Shown piece by piece: positions 7,924-17,192 of a stretch of DNA of 29,152 nt. The number at the start of each line of letters is the position of its first letter. Position 1 is the first letter of the stretch. The DNA comes from JBOGDS01 sp050743075 (GTDB lineage: Bacteria > Actinomycetota > Actinomycetes > Jiangellales > Jiangellaceae): assembly GCA_050743075.1 (NCBI GenBank), contig JBOGDS010000046.1:1-29152 (forward strand), written 5' to 3'. Position numbers and translations under genes: made by a program. The notes under the pieces were generated by a model, which saw only the letters and a list, made by a program, of their open reading frames with translations, had not been told where the DNA came from and ran no database searches.

Positions 7924-9394
7924 ATCTGCTGGGATCGATCCGGGTGGCCGCGGTGACGCGGCCGGCCCGCCCGACCTGGCCGGGCTCGAACGGATACTGC
8001 CCGGCCCTGGGCTGGCCGCGCTGCTCGACACCGTGGACCCTGGGCAGCTGGTCGACGCGTACGACCTGGTCGAGGTGGCGGCGGCGTGCCGGCGGCTGAG
8101 GTCGTGGGCCGACGCGATCGAAGTCGAGGCGGCAGGGTGGTTGTCGCGGCATCCGGTGTGCCACCACCCGGAGGCTGCCCGCAACGGGTTCAGTGCGACC
8201 CGGGCGGCCGGGCAGCTGCTCGCCGCGCGGGTCGGGGTGGCGCCGTCCACCGGAGCTGACCGGGTCGCCGTTGCCACGCAGCTGATGGATGAGCTGCCGG
8301 ACACGGTGGGGGCGTTGCGCCGCGGGCAGATCGACTATCCGAAGGCGCAGGCGTTGGCGGTCGGGGTCCGCGCCCTGGATCCGCCCGACGGCTGCCAGGA
8401 TCCGGTCACCGGCGAGCAGGTGACTACGGACGGGTTGCGCCGCGGGCTGGTCGCCCAGGTCGAACACCGGGTACTACCGAAGGCTGGCTCGCGGTCGTTG
8501 CGGCAGCACCGCGACGCGATCGCCCGCGCCGTGGCCCAGGTGGCCCCCAAGACCTTCGAGGAACGGCACGTGCGGGCGGCCGAGGACCGACACGTCGAGT
8601 TTCGCCCCGACTGCGACGGGATGGCGTGGTTGAACATCTACGGCCCAGCCGAGGACGTCACCGCCCTCCACACCATGGTCGAAGCCGCGGCCGACGCGGT
8701 CAACGCCGCGTGTCCGGATGACGGACGCACCGTGGACCAGTTGCGGGTCGATGTGCTGGCCCAGCTGGCCTGGGCATCTCTCGATTCGGGAAATCTGGGT
8801 GGGTGTGAACACGGGCCACGGCTGGGGAGGCGGCACGGACGCTCCGCCGCCGTCAACGTGACCGTGCCGTACAGCACGCTGATCGGCATCGACGACCAGC
8901 CCGGCGAGCTCGTCGGCTACGGACCGGTTCCCGCCGAGACTGCCCGACGCATCGCCGCGGACGGCACCTGGCGGCGGATGCTCACCGACCCGGCGTCGGG
9001 TGCGCTGCTCGACTATGGGCAGACCCGGTACTCGCCGCCCCAGGACATGCTCGACCACCTCATCGCCCGCGACAGGACGTGTCGTTTCCCCACCTGCAGC
9101 GTGCCGGCACGCCGGTCCCAGGCCGATCACACCACCCCGGCCGGCACCCCCGGCTGGGCCACCTCGGCGGCGAAGATGGAAATGCTGCACAGCGGGTGTC
9201 ACAACGGCAAGACCCACGCCGGCTGGCACCTCGCACAGCTCGAGCCGGGCCACTTCACCTGGCGCGCACCTACCGGCCATCGATACGAGGTCGAACCCGA
9301 ACCCGTCGGACCCATCGTCGCCAGATCTCCCGACGCACGCGGCGACCCACCCGAACCTGAGCCCGAGCCGGACTACGACCTACCACCGTTCTGA
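7916..9394 (+). CDS. 13E12-family DUF222/HNH endonuclease, SOS-controlled
   Basis: This is a 492-residue protein. Residues about 35-330 form the DUF222 (13E12 repeat) region, with the usual helical segments (LVEVAAACRRLRSWADAIEVE, LRRGQIDYPKAQALA, RRGLVAQVEHRVLP). The HNH nuclease lies at about residues 375-435: ARDRTCRFPTC, then QADHTTPAG, then SGCHNGKTHAGW. The first His-containing DH pair and the final His are kept, but the common HH is CH and the central Asn position reads Lys. Nuclease activity is therefore likely but not certain. The C-terminus is an acidic, Pro/Glu-rich tail. The start at ATG 7916 was chosen because the LexA box and -10 element sit on it. The actual role of this abundant actinobacterial family is not established; damage-induced expression is the strongest clue. 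Confidence 0.9.
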   Translation: MFESAGIDPGGRGDAAGPPDLAGLERILPGPGLAALLDTVDPGQLVDAYDLVEVAAACRRLRSWADAIEVEAAGWLSRHPVCHHPEAARNGFSATRAAGQLLAARVGVAPSTGADRVAVATQLMDELPDTVGALRRGQIDYPKAQALAVGVRALDPPDGCQDPVTGEQVTTDGLRRGLVAQVEHRVLPKAGSRSLRQHRDAIARAVAQVAPKTFEERHVRAAEDRHVEFRPDCDGMAWLNIYGPAEDVTALHTMVEAAADAVNAACPDDGRTVDQLRVDVLAQLAWASLDSGNLGGCEHGPRLGRRHGRSAAVNVTVPYSTLIGIDDQPGELVGYGPVPAETARRIAADGTWRRMLTDPASGALLDYGQTRYSPPQDMLDHLIARDRTCRFPTCSVPARRSQADHTTPAGTPGWATSAAKMEMLHSGCHNGKTHAGWHLAQLEPGHFTWRAPTGHRYEVEPEPVGPIVARSPDARGDPPEPEPEPDYDLPPF

Positions 9395-9429
9395 CCCGTC
9401 AGCGGTGCGTGTCCGGGTGGGACGTCCGC

Positions 9430-10527
9430 TCAGGTGCGCCAGAGCAGGATGAGGGCGCGGTCATCGGAGTCGGAGGCTGCGACCGCGTCGATGAGCTTGC
9501 GTGCCCCGTGCCGGAACCCCTTGGCCACGAGCCGCTCGGCCTCGCCCTGGAGCTTGTCGATGCCGTCGGTCAGGTCGCGACGCGGGGTCTCCACGAGGCC
9601 GTCGGTGTACAGGAGCAAGGCGTCGCCCGGCTGCAGCTGGCCCGCAGCCGGCACGTACTCGTCCTTCTCGAACACGCCGAGCAGACCGCCGGAGGCGCCG
9701 AGCGTCTGCCACCGGCCGGAGCCGGCGTGGAACTGGATCGCAGGCGGATGACCGGCAGACCGTACCTGGTACTCCCCGGTGCCGAGGTCGACCACCAGAT
9801 AGACCGCCGTCGCGAAACCCTCGGCCCACTCCTGCCGTAGGAGATAGGCGTTCGCGGCAGGCAGGAACTCCTCCGGTGGCAGAGAGCCGAGCAGGCCACC
9901 GAACGCTCCGGACAGCAGCAGCGCGCGCGTGCCGGCGCCGAGGCCTTTGCCCGACACGTCGATCAGCGCCACTTCGAGCACCATCCCGTTCGCCGACCTG
10001 GCCGCGACGAGAAAGTCCCCGGAGAACGTCGAGCGGCCGGCCGAGCGGTGCACGACCTCCACCTCCCACCCGCGCGGGAGGGCCGGCACCTCACCCTGCG
10101 CGAGCAACCGCTCCTTCAGGTCGACCAGCATCGACTCGCCCACGTTTCCCTGAACGCCGAGCCGGGCCCGTGACCTCGCCGATCCCAGCGCCACCACCGT
10201 CGTCACGGTGATGACCAGGAGGACGGCCAGGTAGCGCTCGTTGACCCCCCGTGTCGCAGCCTCCGCGACCATGACGCCACCGGTCATGACGACAAGTACG
10301 AGCAACGACGGCACCGGCAACGCGAACCCGCCCAGCAGTACCGGAATGACGAACAGGTCCAGTGGAACGGCTCCGGGACGTGTGACGTGCAGCACGTAGA
10401 TGACGGCGATGGAGAGGGCGAGGACAGCCAGCGCGACGGGTTCGTGCGCCAGCCACCGGCCAATCCGCGCCCACCATCCGTACGAGGCAGGCCGACGCCG
10501 GAGAACCCCCTCGGATCTCCACGTCAC
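9430..10527 (-). CDS. Membrane-anchored SpoIIE/PP2C-type serine phosphatase
   Basis: The product is about 365 residues. An N-terminal membrane part has roughly four hydrophobic segments (ALAVLALSIAVIYVLHV, LFVIPVLLGGFALPVPSLLVLVVMTGG, AVLLVITVTTVVAL). The cytoplasmic SpoIIE-type phosphatase follows with its metal-binding motifs: FSGDFL, IDVSGKGLGAG, TAVYLVVDL, SAGHPPAI, LYTDGLVE and the final DDRALILL. Such enzymes usually dephosphorylate anti-sigma-factor antagonists in general stress control. No anti-sigma or STAS gene lies nearby. The start is uncertain: GTG 10527 is used, GTG 10575 would add 16 residues including two Cys-x-x-Cys-like pairs, and neither has a ribosome site. It is convergent with the HNH gene, with only 35 bases between the stops. 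Confidence 0.87.
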   Translation of the reverse strand: MTWRSEGVLRRRPASYGWWARIGRWLAHEPVALAVLALSIAVIYVLHVTRPGAVPLDLFVIPVLLGGFALPVPSLLVLVVMTGGVMVAEAATRGVNERYLAVLLVITVTTVVALGSARSRARLGVQGNVGESMLVDLKERLLAQGEVPALPRGWEVEVVHRSAGRSTFSGDFLVAARSANGMVLEVALIDVSGKGLGAGTRALLLSGAFGGLLGSLPPEEFLPAANAYLLRQEWAEGFATAVYLVVDLGTGEYQVRSAGHPPAIQFHAGSGRWQTLGASGGLLGVFEKDEYVPAAGQLQPGDALLLYTDGLVETPRRDLTDGIDKLQGEAERLVAKGFRHGARKLIDAVAASDSDDRALILLWRT

Positions 10528-10749
10528 GCGGCGACAGTAGCGGTCACAGCGTGGGCACTGAAAGGTAGAGCGCACCGCACCAGGAAGGGTGGACCAGCCG
10601 GGAGTGGGCGACGTAGCGTCGGGGCATGGCAGATCGTGGCAAGGCGCCGCGCCGGATCGACCATGTCGACCGGCGGTCTGCGGTGGGGGTGTCCGGAGCT
10701 CTGCGTGCCCGGGACGTCTCCCGGCCGGACCACGCCCTGGTCGCCGACG

Positions 10750-11232
10750 TCACCCTGCGCGAGGGCCGGAAAGAGGAGGAAGCTCCCCCGTCTCCTCGTA
10801 CCCACTGAGCAGGGAGATCCGGCGGGCATGGCGCTCTCCGGCTGAGAACGGCGTCGTGAGGAACGTCCCGACGAATCGGACGACCTCGTCGACCGCGTGC
10901 ATTCGGGCTCCGATGGCGATCACCCGCGCGTCGTTGTGCTCCCGCGCGAGCCGCGCGGTGTCGTCGTTCCAGGCCAGCGCCGCCCGAACCCCCCGCACCT
11001 TGTTGGCCGAGATCTGCTCGCCGTTTCCCGAACCGCCGAGCACCACGCCGAGGCTCTTCTCGTCCTGCCCGACCGCCTCGGCTGCGCGCAGGCAGTACAC
11101 CGGGTAGTCGTCGGACTCGTCGTACTCGAACGCGCCGTGGTCGATCACCTCGTGACCCGCGGCACGCAGTACCTCCACGAGCCGGATCTTGACCTCGAAG
11201 GCGGCGTGATCGCAGGCCAGGTGGACGCGCAT
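10750..11232 (-). CDS. rpiB: Ribose-5-phosphate isomerase B
   Basis: This is a 160-residue RpiB/LacAB-family isomerase that interconverts ribulose 5-phosphate and ribose 5-phosphate in the non-oxidative pentose phosphate pathway. The signature GGSGNGEQISANKVRG carries the Glu used as base in the actinobacterial type. The N-terminal CDHAAFE replaces the usual SDHAGFE. LAREHNDARVIAIGARMH and FLTTPFS are typical of the family. The start is ATG 11232, with AGGA about 8 bases upstream; the longer frame to 11298 adds an unrelated N-terminus. It is divergent from pepN (93 bases), an arrangement also close to that of mycobacteria. The 174 bases between its stop and the phosphatase start hold nothing I recognise. 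Confidence 0.93.
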   Translation of the reverse strand: MRVHLACDHAAFEVKIRLVEVLRAAGHEVIDHGAFEYDESDDYPVYCLRAAEAVGQDEKSLGVVLGGSGNGEQISANKVRGVRAALAWNDDTARLAREHNDARVIAIGARMHAVDEVVRFVGTFLTTPFSAGERHARRISLLSGYEETGELPPLSGPRAG

Positions 11233-11325
11233 GGCGCCATCCTGCCAGCGGTCGCGCCCCGTGCCGCCGACGGCATCCGCGACCGCCGGTGCGGGCACGG
11301 CGCCGCATCTGCCAGGATCGAGAGC

Positions 11326-13893
11326 ATGCCTGGCACCAACCTGACCCGCGAAGAGGCACGTGAACGCGCCGCCCTGATCGAGGTCGAGTCATACGACATC
11401 GATCTCGACCTGACCGCCGGCGACAAGACGTTCCCGTCGACCACGACCGTCCGGTTCCGTTGTGCCAAGAAGGGCGCGAGCACCTGGCTCGACCTGTTCG
11501 CGCCCGACGTCGGAGAGGTCGTGCTCAACGGAACCGCACTCGACGCGCTCGCCGTGTACGACGGCAGCCGGATCCGCCTGGACGGGCTCGCCGAAGAGAA
11601 CGAGGTGCGCGTTGTCGCCACGGCCGCCTACATGCACACCGGTGAGGGGCTGCACCGGTTCGTCGACCCCGTCGACGGCGAGGTCTACCTCTACAGCCAG
11701 TTCGAGGTCGCCGATGCTCGCCGCGTCTTCGCGTGCTTCGACCAGCCTGACCTCAAGGCCGCGTTCGCCTTCGCCGTGACCGCGCCCGCGCACTGGGAGG
11801 TCGAGTCGAACTCCCCGACGCCCGACCCGTCCGATACGGGTGACGACGCCCGGCGGTGGACATTCGAGCCGACGCCCCGGATCTCCACCTACATCACCGC
11901 GTTGGTGGCCGGCCCATACCACGTCGTACGCAATGAGTACGTCGGCACGGACAAGGCGGTCCCCCTCGGCCTGTTCTGCCGCAAGTCCCTGGGCGAGCAC
12001 CTCGACGCCGACGAGCTGTTCGACGTGACCCGCCGAGGCTTTGCCTTCTTCGAGGAGGTCTTTGGGCTCGCGTACCCGTTCGCCAAGTACGACCAGCTGT
12101 TCGTCCCGGATTTCAACGCCGGCGCCATGGAGAACGCCGGGTGCGTGACCCACCACGAGGATTACGTCTTCCGCAGCCGGGTCACCGACGCCGCCCACGA
12201 ACGGCGGGCAGGAACGATCCTGCACGAGATGGCGCACATGTGGTTCGGCGACCTGGTCACGATGCGCTGGTGGGACGACCTGTGGCTGAACGAGTCGTTC
12301 GCGACCTGGGCGAGCGTCCTGGCGCAAACCGAGGCGACCCGCTGGACCAACGCCTGGACGACGTTCGCGGTCTCGGAGAAGCTGTGGGCGCTCCGCCAGG
12401 ACCAGTTGCCGTCGACCCACCCGGTCTCAGCGGACATCGGCGACCTCGACGACGTCCAGGTCAACTTCGACGGCATCACCTATGCAAAGGGGGCAAGCGT
12501 GCTCAAGCAGCTGGTCGCGTGGGTGGGCCGCGACGAGTTCCTAGCCGGCCTCCAGCAGTACTTCGCCGACCACGCGTGGGACAACACCGAACTCAGCGAC
12601 CTGTCCGCGCACCTGGAGAAGACCAGCGGACGCGACCTGTCCGCCTGGGACCAGCAATGGCTGCAGACGGCGGGCGTGAATACGTTGACACCGCGCATCT
12701 CGGTCGGCGACGACGGCGCCTACACGGCCGTGTCGGTCGTGCAGAGTGCCGCCGAGGAGCACCCGACGCTGCGCGGCCACCGGATCGCCGTCGGCCTCTA
12801 CGACGACACGCCCGACGGACTGGAACGCCGCAGACGGGTCGAGCTCGACGTCACCGGCGAGACCAGCGACCTGCCTGACGTCGTGGGCGAGCGGCAACCG
12901 GACCTCTTACTGCTCAACGACGACGACCTCACGTTCGCGAAGATCCGGCTCGACGAGCGGTCGCGGCAGACGGTGGTCCGCGGCATCGGGCGGCTCACCG
13001 AGCCGCTGCCGCGGGCGCTGTGCTGGACCGCGGCCACCGACATGCTGCGCGACGCCGAGCTTCCGGCCCGCGAGTACGTCGAGCTGGTCCTGGGCGGGGT
13101 GGAGCGCGAGACCGAGGTCTCCGTCGTGCAGACCGTCCTCGCCACGGCGCGTACGGCGATCACGCAGTACGCCGACCCGCCCGACCAACTGATGCTGCTG
13201 GCCCGCGGGTCCAGCGCCTTGCGGCGGATGGCCGGCTCCGCGGAACCGGGCAGCGACGCCCAGCTGAGCTTCGCCCGGGCCTGGGCAGCGGTCGCCGCGA
13301 GTCCGGACCACGTCGCGGAGTTGCGAACGCTGTTGGAGACCACTGACGGCGGCGACATTCTGCCCGGGCTCGAGGTCGACACCGACCTGCGCTGGAGCTT
13401 GTTGCACCGGCTCGTCATCCTCGGCGAGGCCGGAGAGGCGGACATCGAGGCCGAGCTGGAGCGCGACGACACCGCGACCGGTCGGCGCCATGCCGCGTAC
13501 GCGCTCGCGGCCCGGCCGACGGCCGAGGCAAAGGAGGACGCCTGGGCCCAGACCGTCGACACCGACGAGCTTCCCAACGCCCTGCTGGCCGCGACGACCG
13601 ACGGGTTCGCCCAGCCCGAGCAGCGTGAGCTGATTCGCCCGTACGTGGATCGCTACCTCGCGGCCGTTCCTGCCATCTGGGCGCAGCGCACGACCGACAC
13701 GGCCAAGACGATCCTCGTCCGGCTGTTTCCCCGCCTGCTCACCGACCAGGAGACCGCCGGCACGGTGCGGGCGTGGCTTGCCGAGACCGAGGTGCCGCCA
13801 GCGCCCCGACGGCTGGTGGTCGAGGGGCTCGCCGACCTCGACCGGGCGCTCCTGGCGCAGGAATGCGACCGGGAGGCCGCCGCTCCACGCTGA
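11326..13893 (+). CDS. pepN: Aminopeptidase N (M1 family zinc metallopeptidase)
   Basis: This is an 855-residue cytosolic aminopeptidase that removes N-terminal residues from peptides. The exopeptidase motif GAMEN begins at residue 266. The zinc site HEMAH is at 300-304, with the third ligand E323 in LNESF, the exact HExxHx18E spacing. The N-terminal beta domain begins ALIEVESYDIDLDLTAGDKTF, and the C-terminal ERAP1-like helical domain runs from about residue 540 to the end. Length and motif order match actinobacterial PepN. ATG 11326 follows AGGATCGAGAG; the open frame upstream of it overlaps rpiB on the other strand and is not coding. The gene is intact and ends 8 bases before the convergent LLM oxidoreductase stop. 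Confidence 0.95.
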   Translation: MPGTNLTREEARERAALIEVESYDIDLDLTAGDKTFPSTTTVRFRCAKKGASTWLDLFAPDVGEVVLNGTALDALAVYDGSRIRLDGLAEENEVRVVATAAYMHTGEGLHRFVDPVDGEVYLYSQFEVADARRVFACFDQPDLKAAFAFAVTAPAHWEVESNSPTPDPSDTGDDARRWTFEPTPRISTYITALVAGPYHVVRNEYVGTDKAVPLGLFCRKSLGEHLDADELFDVTRRGFAFFEEVFGLAYPFAKYDQLFVPDFNAGAMENAGCVTHHEDYVFRSRVTDAAHERRAGTILHEMAHMWFGDLVTMRWWDDLWLNESFATWASVLAQTEATRWTNAWTTFAVSEKLWALRQDQLPSTHPVSADIGDLDDVQVNFDGITYAKGASVLKQLVAWVGRDEFLAGLQQYFADHAWDNTELSDLSAHLEKTSGRDLSAWDQQWLQTAGVNTLTPRISVGDDGAYTAVSVVQSAAEEHPTLRGHRIAVGLYDDTPDGLERRRRVELDVTGETSDLPDVVGERQPDLLLLNDDDLTFAKIRLDERSRQTVVRGIGRLTEPLPRALCWTAATDMLRDAELPAREYVELVLGGVERETEVSVVQTVLATARTAITQYADPPDQLMLLARGSSALRRMAGSAEPGSDAQLSFARAWAAVAASPDHVAELRTLLETTDGGDILPGLEVDTDLRWSLLHRLVILGEAGEADIEAELERDDTATGRRHAAYALAARPTAEAKEDAWAQTVDTDELPNALLAATTDGFAQPEQRELIRPYVDRYLAAVPAIWAQRTTDTAKTILVRLFPRLLTDQETAGTVRAWLAETEVPPAPRRLVVEGLADLDRALLAQECDREAAAPR

Positions 13894-13901
13894 GCTGCTT
13901 G

Positions 13902-14771
13902 TTACGGGAGATTGTCGCGGGTCGCAGGGACGACCTCCTGGGCGAATCGGCGAAGCTGGTCGGCGCCGTCGCCCCAGAAGACCAACGTGTCGGCCCGGTG
14001 ATCGACGGCAAGTCCGGCCAGGTCGTCGGCCCACTGGTCCACCGGCCCGCGCAAGAAGCCCGCGGACGGGCCGTCGGTGATCACCCCACTGACGTTGTAG
14101 ACGCGCCGGACTGCGGACGGGTCGCGACCCTCCTCGGCGGCACCCTCGTCGACCCGTGCGCTCATCTCCGGGAGCTTCGCCAGCACGTCCGCGCCGATCG
14201 AGGGCACCCAGCCGTCGGCCAGCCGCCCGGTCAGGCGCAGTGCCCGGGGTTCGTACGCCCCGACCCAGATGCCGATGTCGTGTGCGGGCGCTGGCCCGGA
14301 GTGAACGCCGCGCAGGTGGTAGTAGTCGCCCTCGAAGCGCAGCCCGCGCTCGCCGCTCCAGACCCGCCTGATCACCTCGATGCCCTCGGCGAGCTGGTCG
14401 AGCGACTCGCCGGGCGTACGTCGGGCGCCGCCGTAGCCCTCGACGGCGTCCCAGAAGCTGCCGGCACCGAGGCCGAGATCGAACCGGCCGCCGGAGAGCA
14501 CGTCGAGACTCGCCGCGGTCTTGGCCAGGACCGCGGGCGGCCGCAGCGGCAGGTTGGTGACGTCTGGGAAGACCCGCAACCGGGTCGTGGTGGCCAGGAT
14601 GGCGCTCATCAGGGCGAACGTGTCGACAAACCGCCGCTGGTAGGGATGGTCCTGGATGCCGACGAAGTCCAGGCCGAGCCGTTCGACCTCCCGAGCCGTT
14701 TCCAGCAGCGGATCAGCGGCATTCGGGATCAGGAAGTAGCCGAACGTCAGGTCCCGCGCTGCCTCCGCCAT
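13902..14771 (-). CDS. LLM class (luciferase-like) flavin-dependent oxidoreductase
   Basis: This is a 289-residue TIM-barrel protein of the bacterial luciferase superfamily. Visible family features are FGYFLIPNAADP at the first strand, AREVERLGLDFVGIQDHPYQ, LDVLSGGRFDLGLGAGSFWD, GIEVIRRVWSGE and LRLTGRLADGWVPS. It uses FMN or F420; the sequence alone does not decide which. The substrate is unknown. It lies 43 bases downstream of the amidase on the same strand, so the two are probably co-transcribed and could act in sequence on a nitrogen-containing compound (inference). No ribosome site stands in front of ATG 14771. Confidence 0.88.
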   Translation of the reverse strand: MAEAARDLTFGYFLIPNAADPLLETAREVERLGLDFVGIQDHPYQRRFVDTFALMSAILATTTRLRVFPDVTNLPLRPPAVLAKTAASLDVLSGGRFDLGLGAGSFWDAVEGYGGARRTPGESLDQLAEGIEVIRRVWSGERGLRFEGDYYHLRGVHSGPAPAHDIGIWVGAYEPRALRLTGRLADGWVPSIGADVLAKLPEMSARVDEGAAEEGRDPSAVRRVYNVSGVITDGPSAGFLRGPVDQWADDLAGLAVDHRADTLVFWGDGADQLRRFAQEVVPATRDNLP

Positions 14772-14814
14772 GACGGCGCCAACCCCGTCTGCCGGGCCGA
14801 TGTTCCCGTCGCTG

Positions 14815-16239
14815 TCACCACACCGTCGGATGGGCGTCTCGCCACGGCCGGGCCGCCTCCAGCTGGGCGGAGACGGCGAGCAGCGTCTCCTCGCCGCCGT
14901 GCCGACCGCCGAGCATCACGCCCACCGGAAGCGTCACACCACCGAGGACCGTGCGGTGCAGGGGCAGGCTGACCGCCGGCCGGCCGGTCAGGTTCCAGAC
15001 ACTCGTCCACGGTGTGTACGCGGTCTGCGAGGCGAAGTCACCCGCGGGGTCTGCGTCGTCGCGAAGTTCCCCGACATGAGCCGGCATCCGAGCCAGCGTC
15101 GGGGTCAGGATGACGTCGAACGGCGCCCACGCCACCGCCGCCTCGCGCGTGATCGTCTGCACGCCGGCCAATGCCTGGGCGTACTCGATACCGGAGACAT
15201 GCCGGCCTCTTGTGCGAAGCCAGCGCGTGAGCGGGACCAGCAGGTGTTCGCGGTCCGGCGGCACCGGCGCCTGCAGTGACAGCACCGACCAGATCGCCTC
15301 GAACGACCCCCAGCGCTCAGCTGGGAAGGGAACCGGCGCGGCGGACACCCGGTGGCCCAGGTCCTCGAGCAGGCTGACGGTGCCGCGAACCGCGTCGAGG
15401 CAGGCGCCGTCGACGGCGGCGCCTTCCGCGATGACGGGAGTCGTCAGCACACCGACGCGGAGTACGCCAGGGTCCCGGTCGCAGGCGTCCAGGAAGCTCG
15501 TCCGCGGCGGAGCGACCGCGAACGTGTCGCCCGGCCAGGGTGTGGCCAGCACGTCGAGCATCGCCGCGGTGTCGCGAACGTCCCTGGTCAGCGCCCCGTC
15601 GACGGCGAGCCCCGGTCCGTCGACCCGGTGCGGGCCGGAGCTGACCCGTCCCCGGGTCGGCTTGAGCCCGACCACGCCGCACGCGCTGGCCGGGATGCGG
15701 ATCGACCCGCCGCCGTCGGACCCGTGGGCGACCGGAACGATGCCGGCAGCCACCGCCGCGGCCGCTCCTCCGCTAGACCCGCCTGCCGACCGCGTCAGGT
15801 CCCACGGGCTGCGCGCCGGCGCGGCGACGTCGGGTTCCGTGTAGCACGGTAGGCCGAACTCCGGTGTGGTCGTCTTGCCGACCATCAGCGTGCCCGCGGC
15901 ACGGAGCCGGGTCACGACGCCGTCGTCGAGCGGCGCAACCGTGCCGGCGAACGCGGCGCTGCCCGCGCCGAACGGGACGCCGGCCACCATGGCCAGGTCC
16001 TTGATCGGGCACGGCACTCCCAGCAGCGGGGGCGGCTCGTCGCCTCGGAGAATGGCCGTCTCCGCCGCCGCTGCCTGGTGGCGAGCCTGCTCGGGTGTCA
16101 CGGTGACGAACGCACCAACCTGCGACCCGAGCCGCTCGGCACGCCGGAGTGTGTGGTCGACGACCTCGGCCGGCGAGACCTCTCGCGCCCGGATGGCCGC
16201 CGCCAGCTCCAGGCCGGTGAGCTCGTGGATCTCGGTCAT
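14815..16239 (-). CDS. Amidase signature family enzyme
   Basis: This is a 474-residue amidase with the Ser-cisSer-Lys triad: K80 in PIKDLAMVAGV, the cis-Ser in the glycine-rich SAGGSSGG (S155 or S156) and nucleophile S179 in DGGGSIRIPAS. The C-terminal half (TPTLARMPAHVGE, NLTGRPAVSLPL) is typical of the family. It hydrolyses a carboxamide; the natural substrate is unknown. GatA is unlikely because no gatB or gatC is adjacent. ATG 16239 (MTEIHELTGLELA) gives the usual N-terminus; the open frame upstream to 16440 adds 67 non-homologous residues. It is divergent from the proline-rich membrane protein (125 bases between) and leads the LLM oxidoreductase. Confidence 0.92.
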   Translation of the reverse strand: MTEIHELTGLELAAAIRAREVSPAEVVDHTLRRAERLGSQVGAFVTVTPEQARHQAAAAETAILRGDEPPPLLGVPCPIKDLAMVAGVPFGAGSAAFAGTVAPLDDGVVTRLRAAGTLMVGKTTTPEFGLPCYTEPDVAAPARSPWDLTRSAGGSSGGAAAAVAAGIVPVAHGSDGGGSIRIPASACGVVGLKPTRGRVSSGPHRVDGPGLAVDGALTRDVRDTAAMLDVLATPWPGDTFAVAPPRTSFLDACDRDPGVLRVGVLTTPVIAEGAAVDGACLDAVRGTVSLLEDLGHRVSAAPVPFPAERWGSFEAIWSVLSLQAPVPPDREHLLVPLTRWLRTRGRHVSGIEYAQALAGVQTITREAAVAWAPFDVILTPTLARMPAHVGELRDDADPAGDFASQTAYTPWTSVWNLTGRPAVSLPLHRTVLGGVTLPVGVMLGGRHGGEETLLAVSAQLEAARPWRDAHPTVW

Positions 16240-16364
16240 GGAGCCGACGCTACGGGACCTGCGCGACGGCGACGCAGGAACGTTCCGCCAACGCCGATCT
16301 TCCTCTAGCGTGTGACGCCGGTGTCCATGGTGTGACACCTGACACGGAAGGGAACGCTCGTCCC

Positions 16365-16973
16365 ATGACCACGCCCCCGTCTGACCCCTTCGGCACGCCT
16401 CCCCCGGACCGGCCCGGCGAGCCCGATCCACAGCGGCCACCGTCCGACCCCGCCTACGGCCAGCAACCGCCGTCCTACCCGTCCGTACCCCCGCCGCCGA
16501 TTCCCTTCGAGCCGGCCGCCGGACCTGCCCCGCAGCCCCCGCAGCCCCTTCGCAGGGCCGTGCTCCTGATGTACGCCGGCGCGGCGCTCTCGGCGGTCGC
16601 GCTCATCTTCGCGTTCGGTTCCCGTGACTCGATTCGCGAACAGGTCGAGGACACCCAGGACCTCAGTGCTGACGACATCGACGCGGCCGTCAACTTCGGC
16701 TACGCGTTCGTCATCATCGTCGGTCTGATCGCCATCGGACTGTGGATCTGGATGGCCGAGACCAATCGGCGAGGGAAGAGCTGGGCGCGCATCGTTGCCA
16801 CCGTTCTGGGCGGCCTGAATATCGTGCTCACGCTGTTCAGCCTGAGCGGCGGCGGTGGCGTCAACACGATCTTCCAGGTCGTCACGATCGCACTGGCAGG
16901 TGTGATCCTCTGGCTGCTGTACCGCCCGGACTCCAGCCAGTTCTACGCGGCGATGTCCGGTCCCCCTCGCTGA
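16365..16973 (+). CDS. Proline-rich N-terminus, four-helix membrane protein of unknown function
   Basis: This is a 202-residue protein. Residues 1-62 are a disordered, Pro-rich cytoplasmic tail (SDPFGTPPPDRPGEPD, VPPPPIPFEP). Four membrane helices follow: LLMYAGAALSAVALIFAFG, FGYAFVIIVGLIAIGLWIW, IVATVLGGLNIVLTLFSL and VVTIALAGVILWLLY. An acidic loop (EQVEDTQDLSADDIDAAV) lies between the first two. The architecture is common in actinobacteria and has no assigned function. ATG 16365 is preferred, with GAAGGG about 12 bases upstream; a GTG at 16332 would add 11 residues. It is convergent with the small gene that follows. Confidence 0.82.
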   Translation: MTTPPSDPFGTPPPDRPGEPDPQRPPSDPAYGQQPPSYPSVPPPPIPFEPAAGPAPQPPQPLRRAVLLMYAGAALSAVALIFAFGSRDSIREQVEDTQDLSADDIDAAVNFGYAFVIIVGLIAIGLWIWMAETNRRGKSWARIVATVLGGLNIVLTLFSLSGGGGVNTIFQVVTIALAGVILWLLYRPDSSQFYAAMSGPPR

Positions 16974-17015
16974 CGGCGGGAGAAACCGGACATCAACCGC
17001 GCAGGTGTGCGCGAG

Positions 17016-17192
17016 TCACGCCGAGTGCGTTGTGGCCGGGTGCGTGATGCCCACGAGCCGACGCCACCACGGCCATCGGCCTCGAAGCCTCGAGGGCTTC
17101 CGAACGCTCTTGGCGAGACGGTAGGCGGCGGCGTCCCGCTGCAGCTCGGCGGCGTGGTCGCGGTAGAAATTGTCGTAATTGGTCAGACTCAT
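17016..17192 (-). CDS. Small basic protein, 58 residues, unknown function
   Basis: The start at ATG 17192 has a near-ideal ribosome site (AAGGAG, 9 bases away), which is why I accept a gene this short. The product begins MSLTNYDNFYRDHAAELQRD, a predicted amphipathic helix, continues AAAYRLAKSVRK and ends in a basic, Trp-containing segment (RGRWPWWRRLVG). There is no Cys, signal peptide or membrane span. Similar tiny proteins are scattered through actinobacteria without a known role. The longer frame upstream to 17402 is not coding. Confidence 0.7.
   Translation of the reverse strand: MSLTNYDNFYRDHAAELQRDAAAYRLAKSVRKPSRLRGRWPWWRRLVGITHPATTHSA

Noticed and set aside
10626..10808. 60-codon plus-strand frame between the phosphatase and rpiB
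   Set aside because: It has no convincing ribosome site or family and runs into rpiB on the opposite strand.
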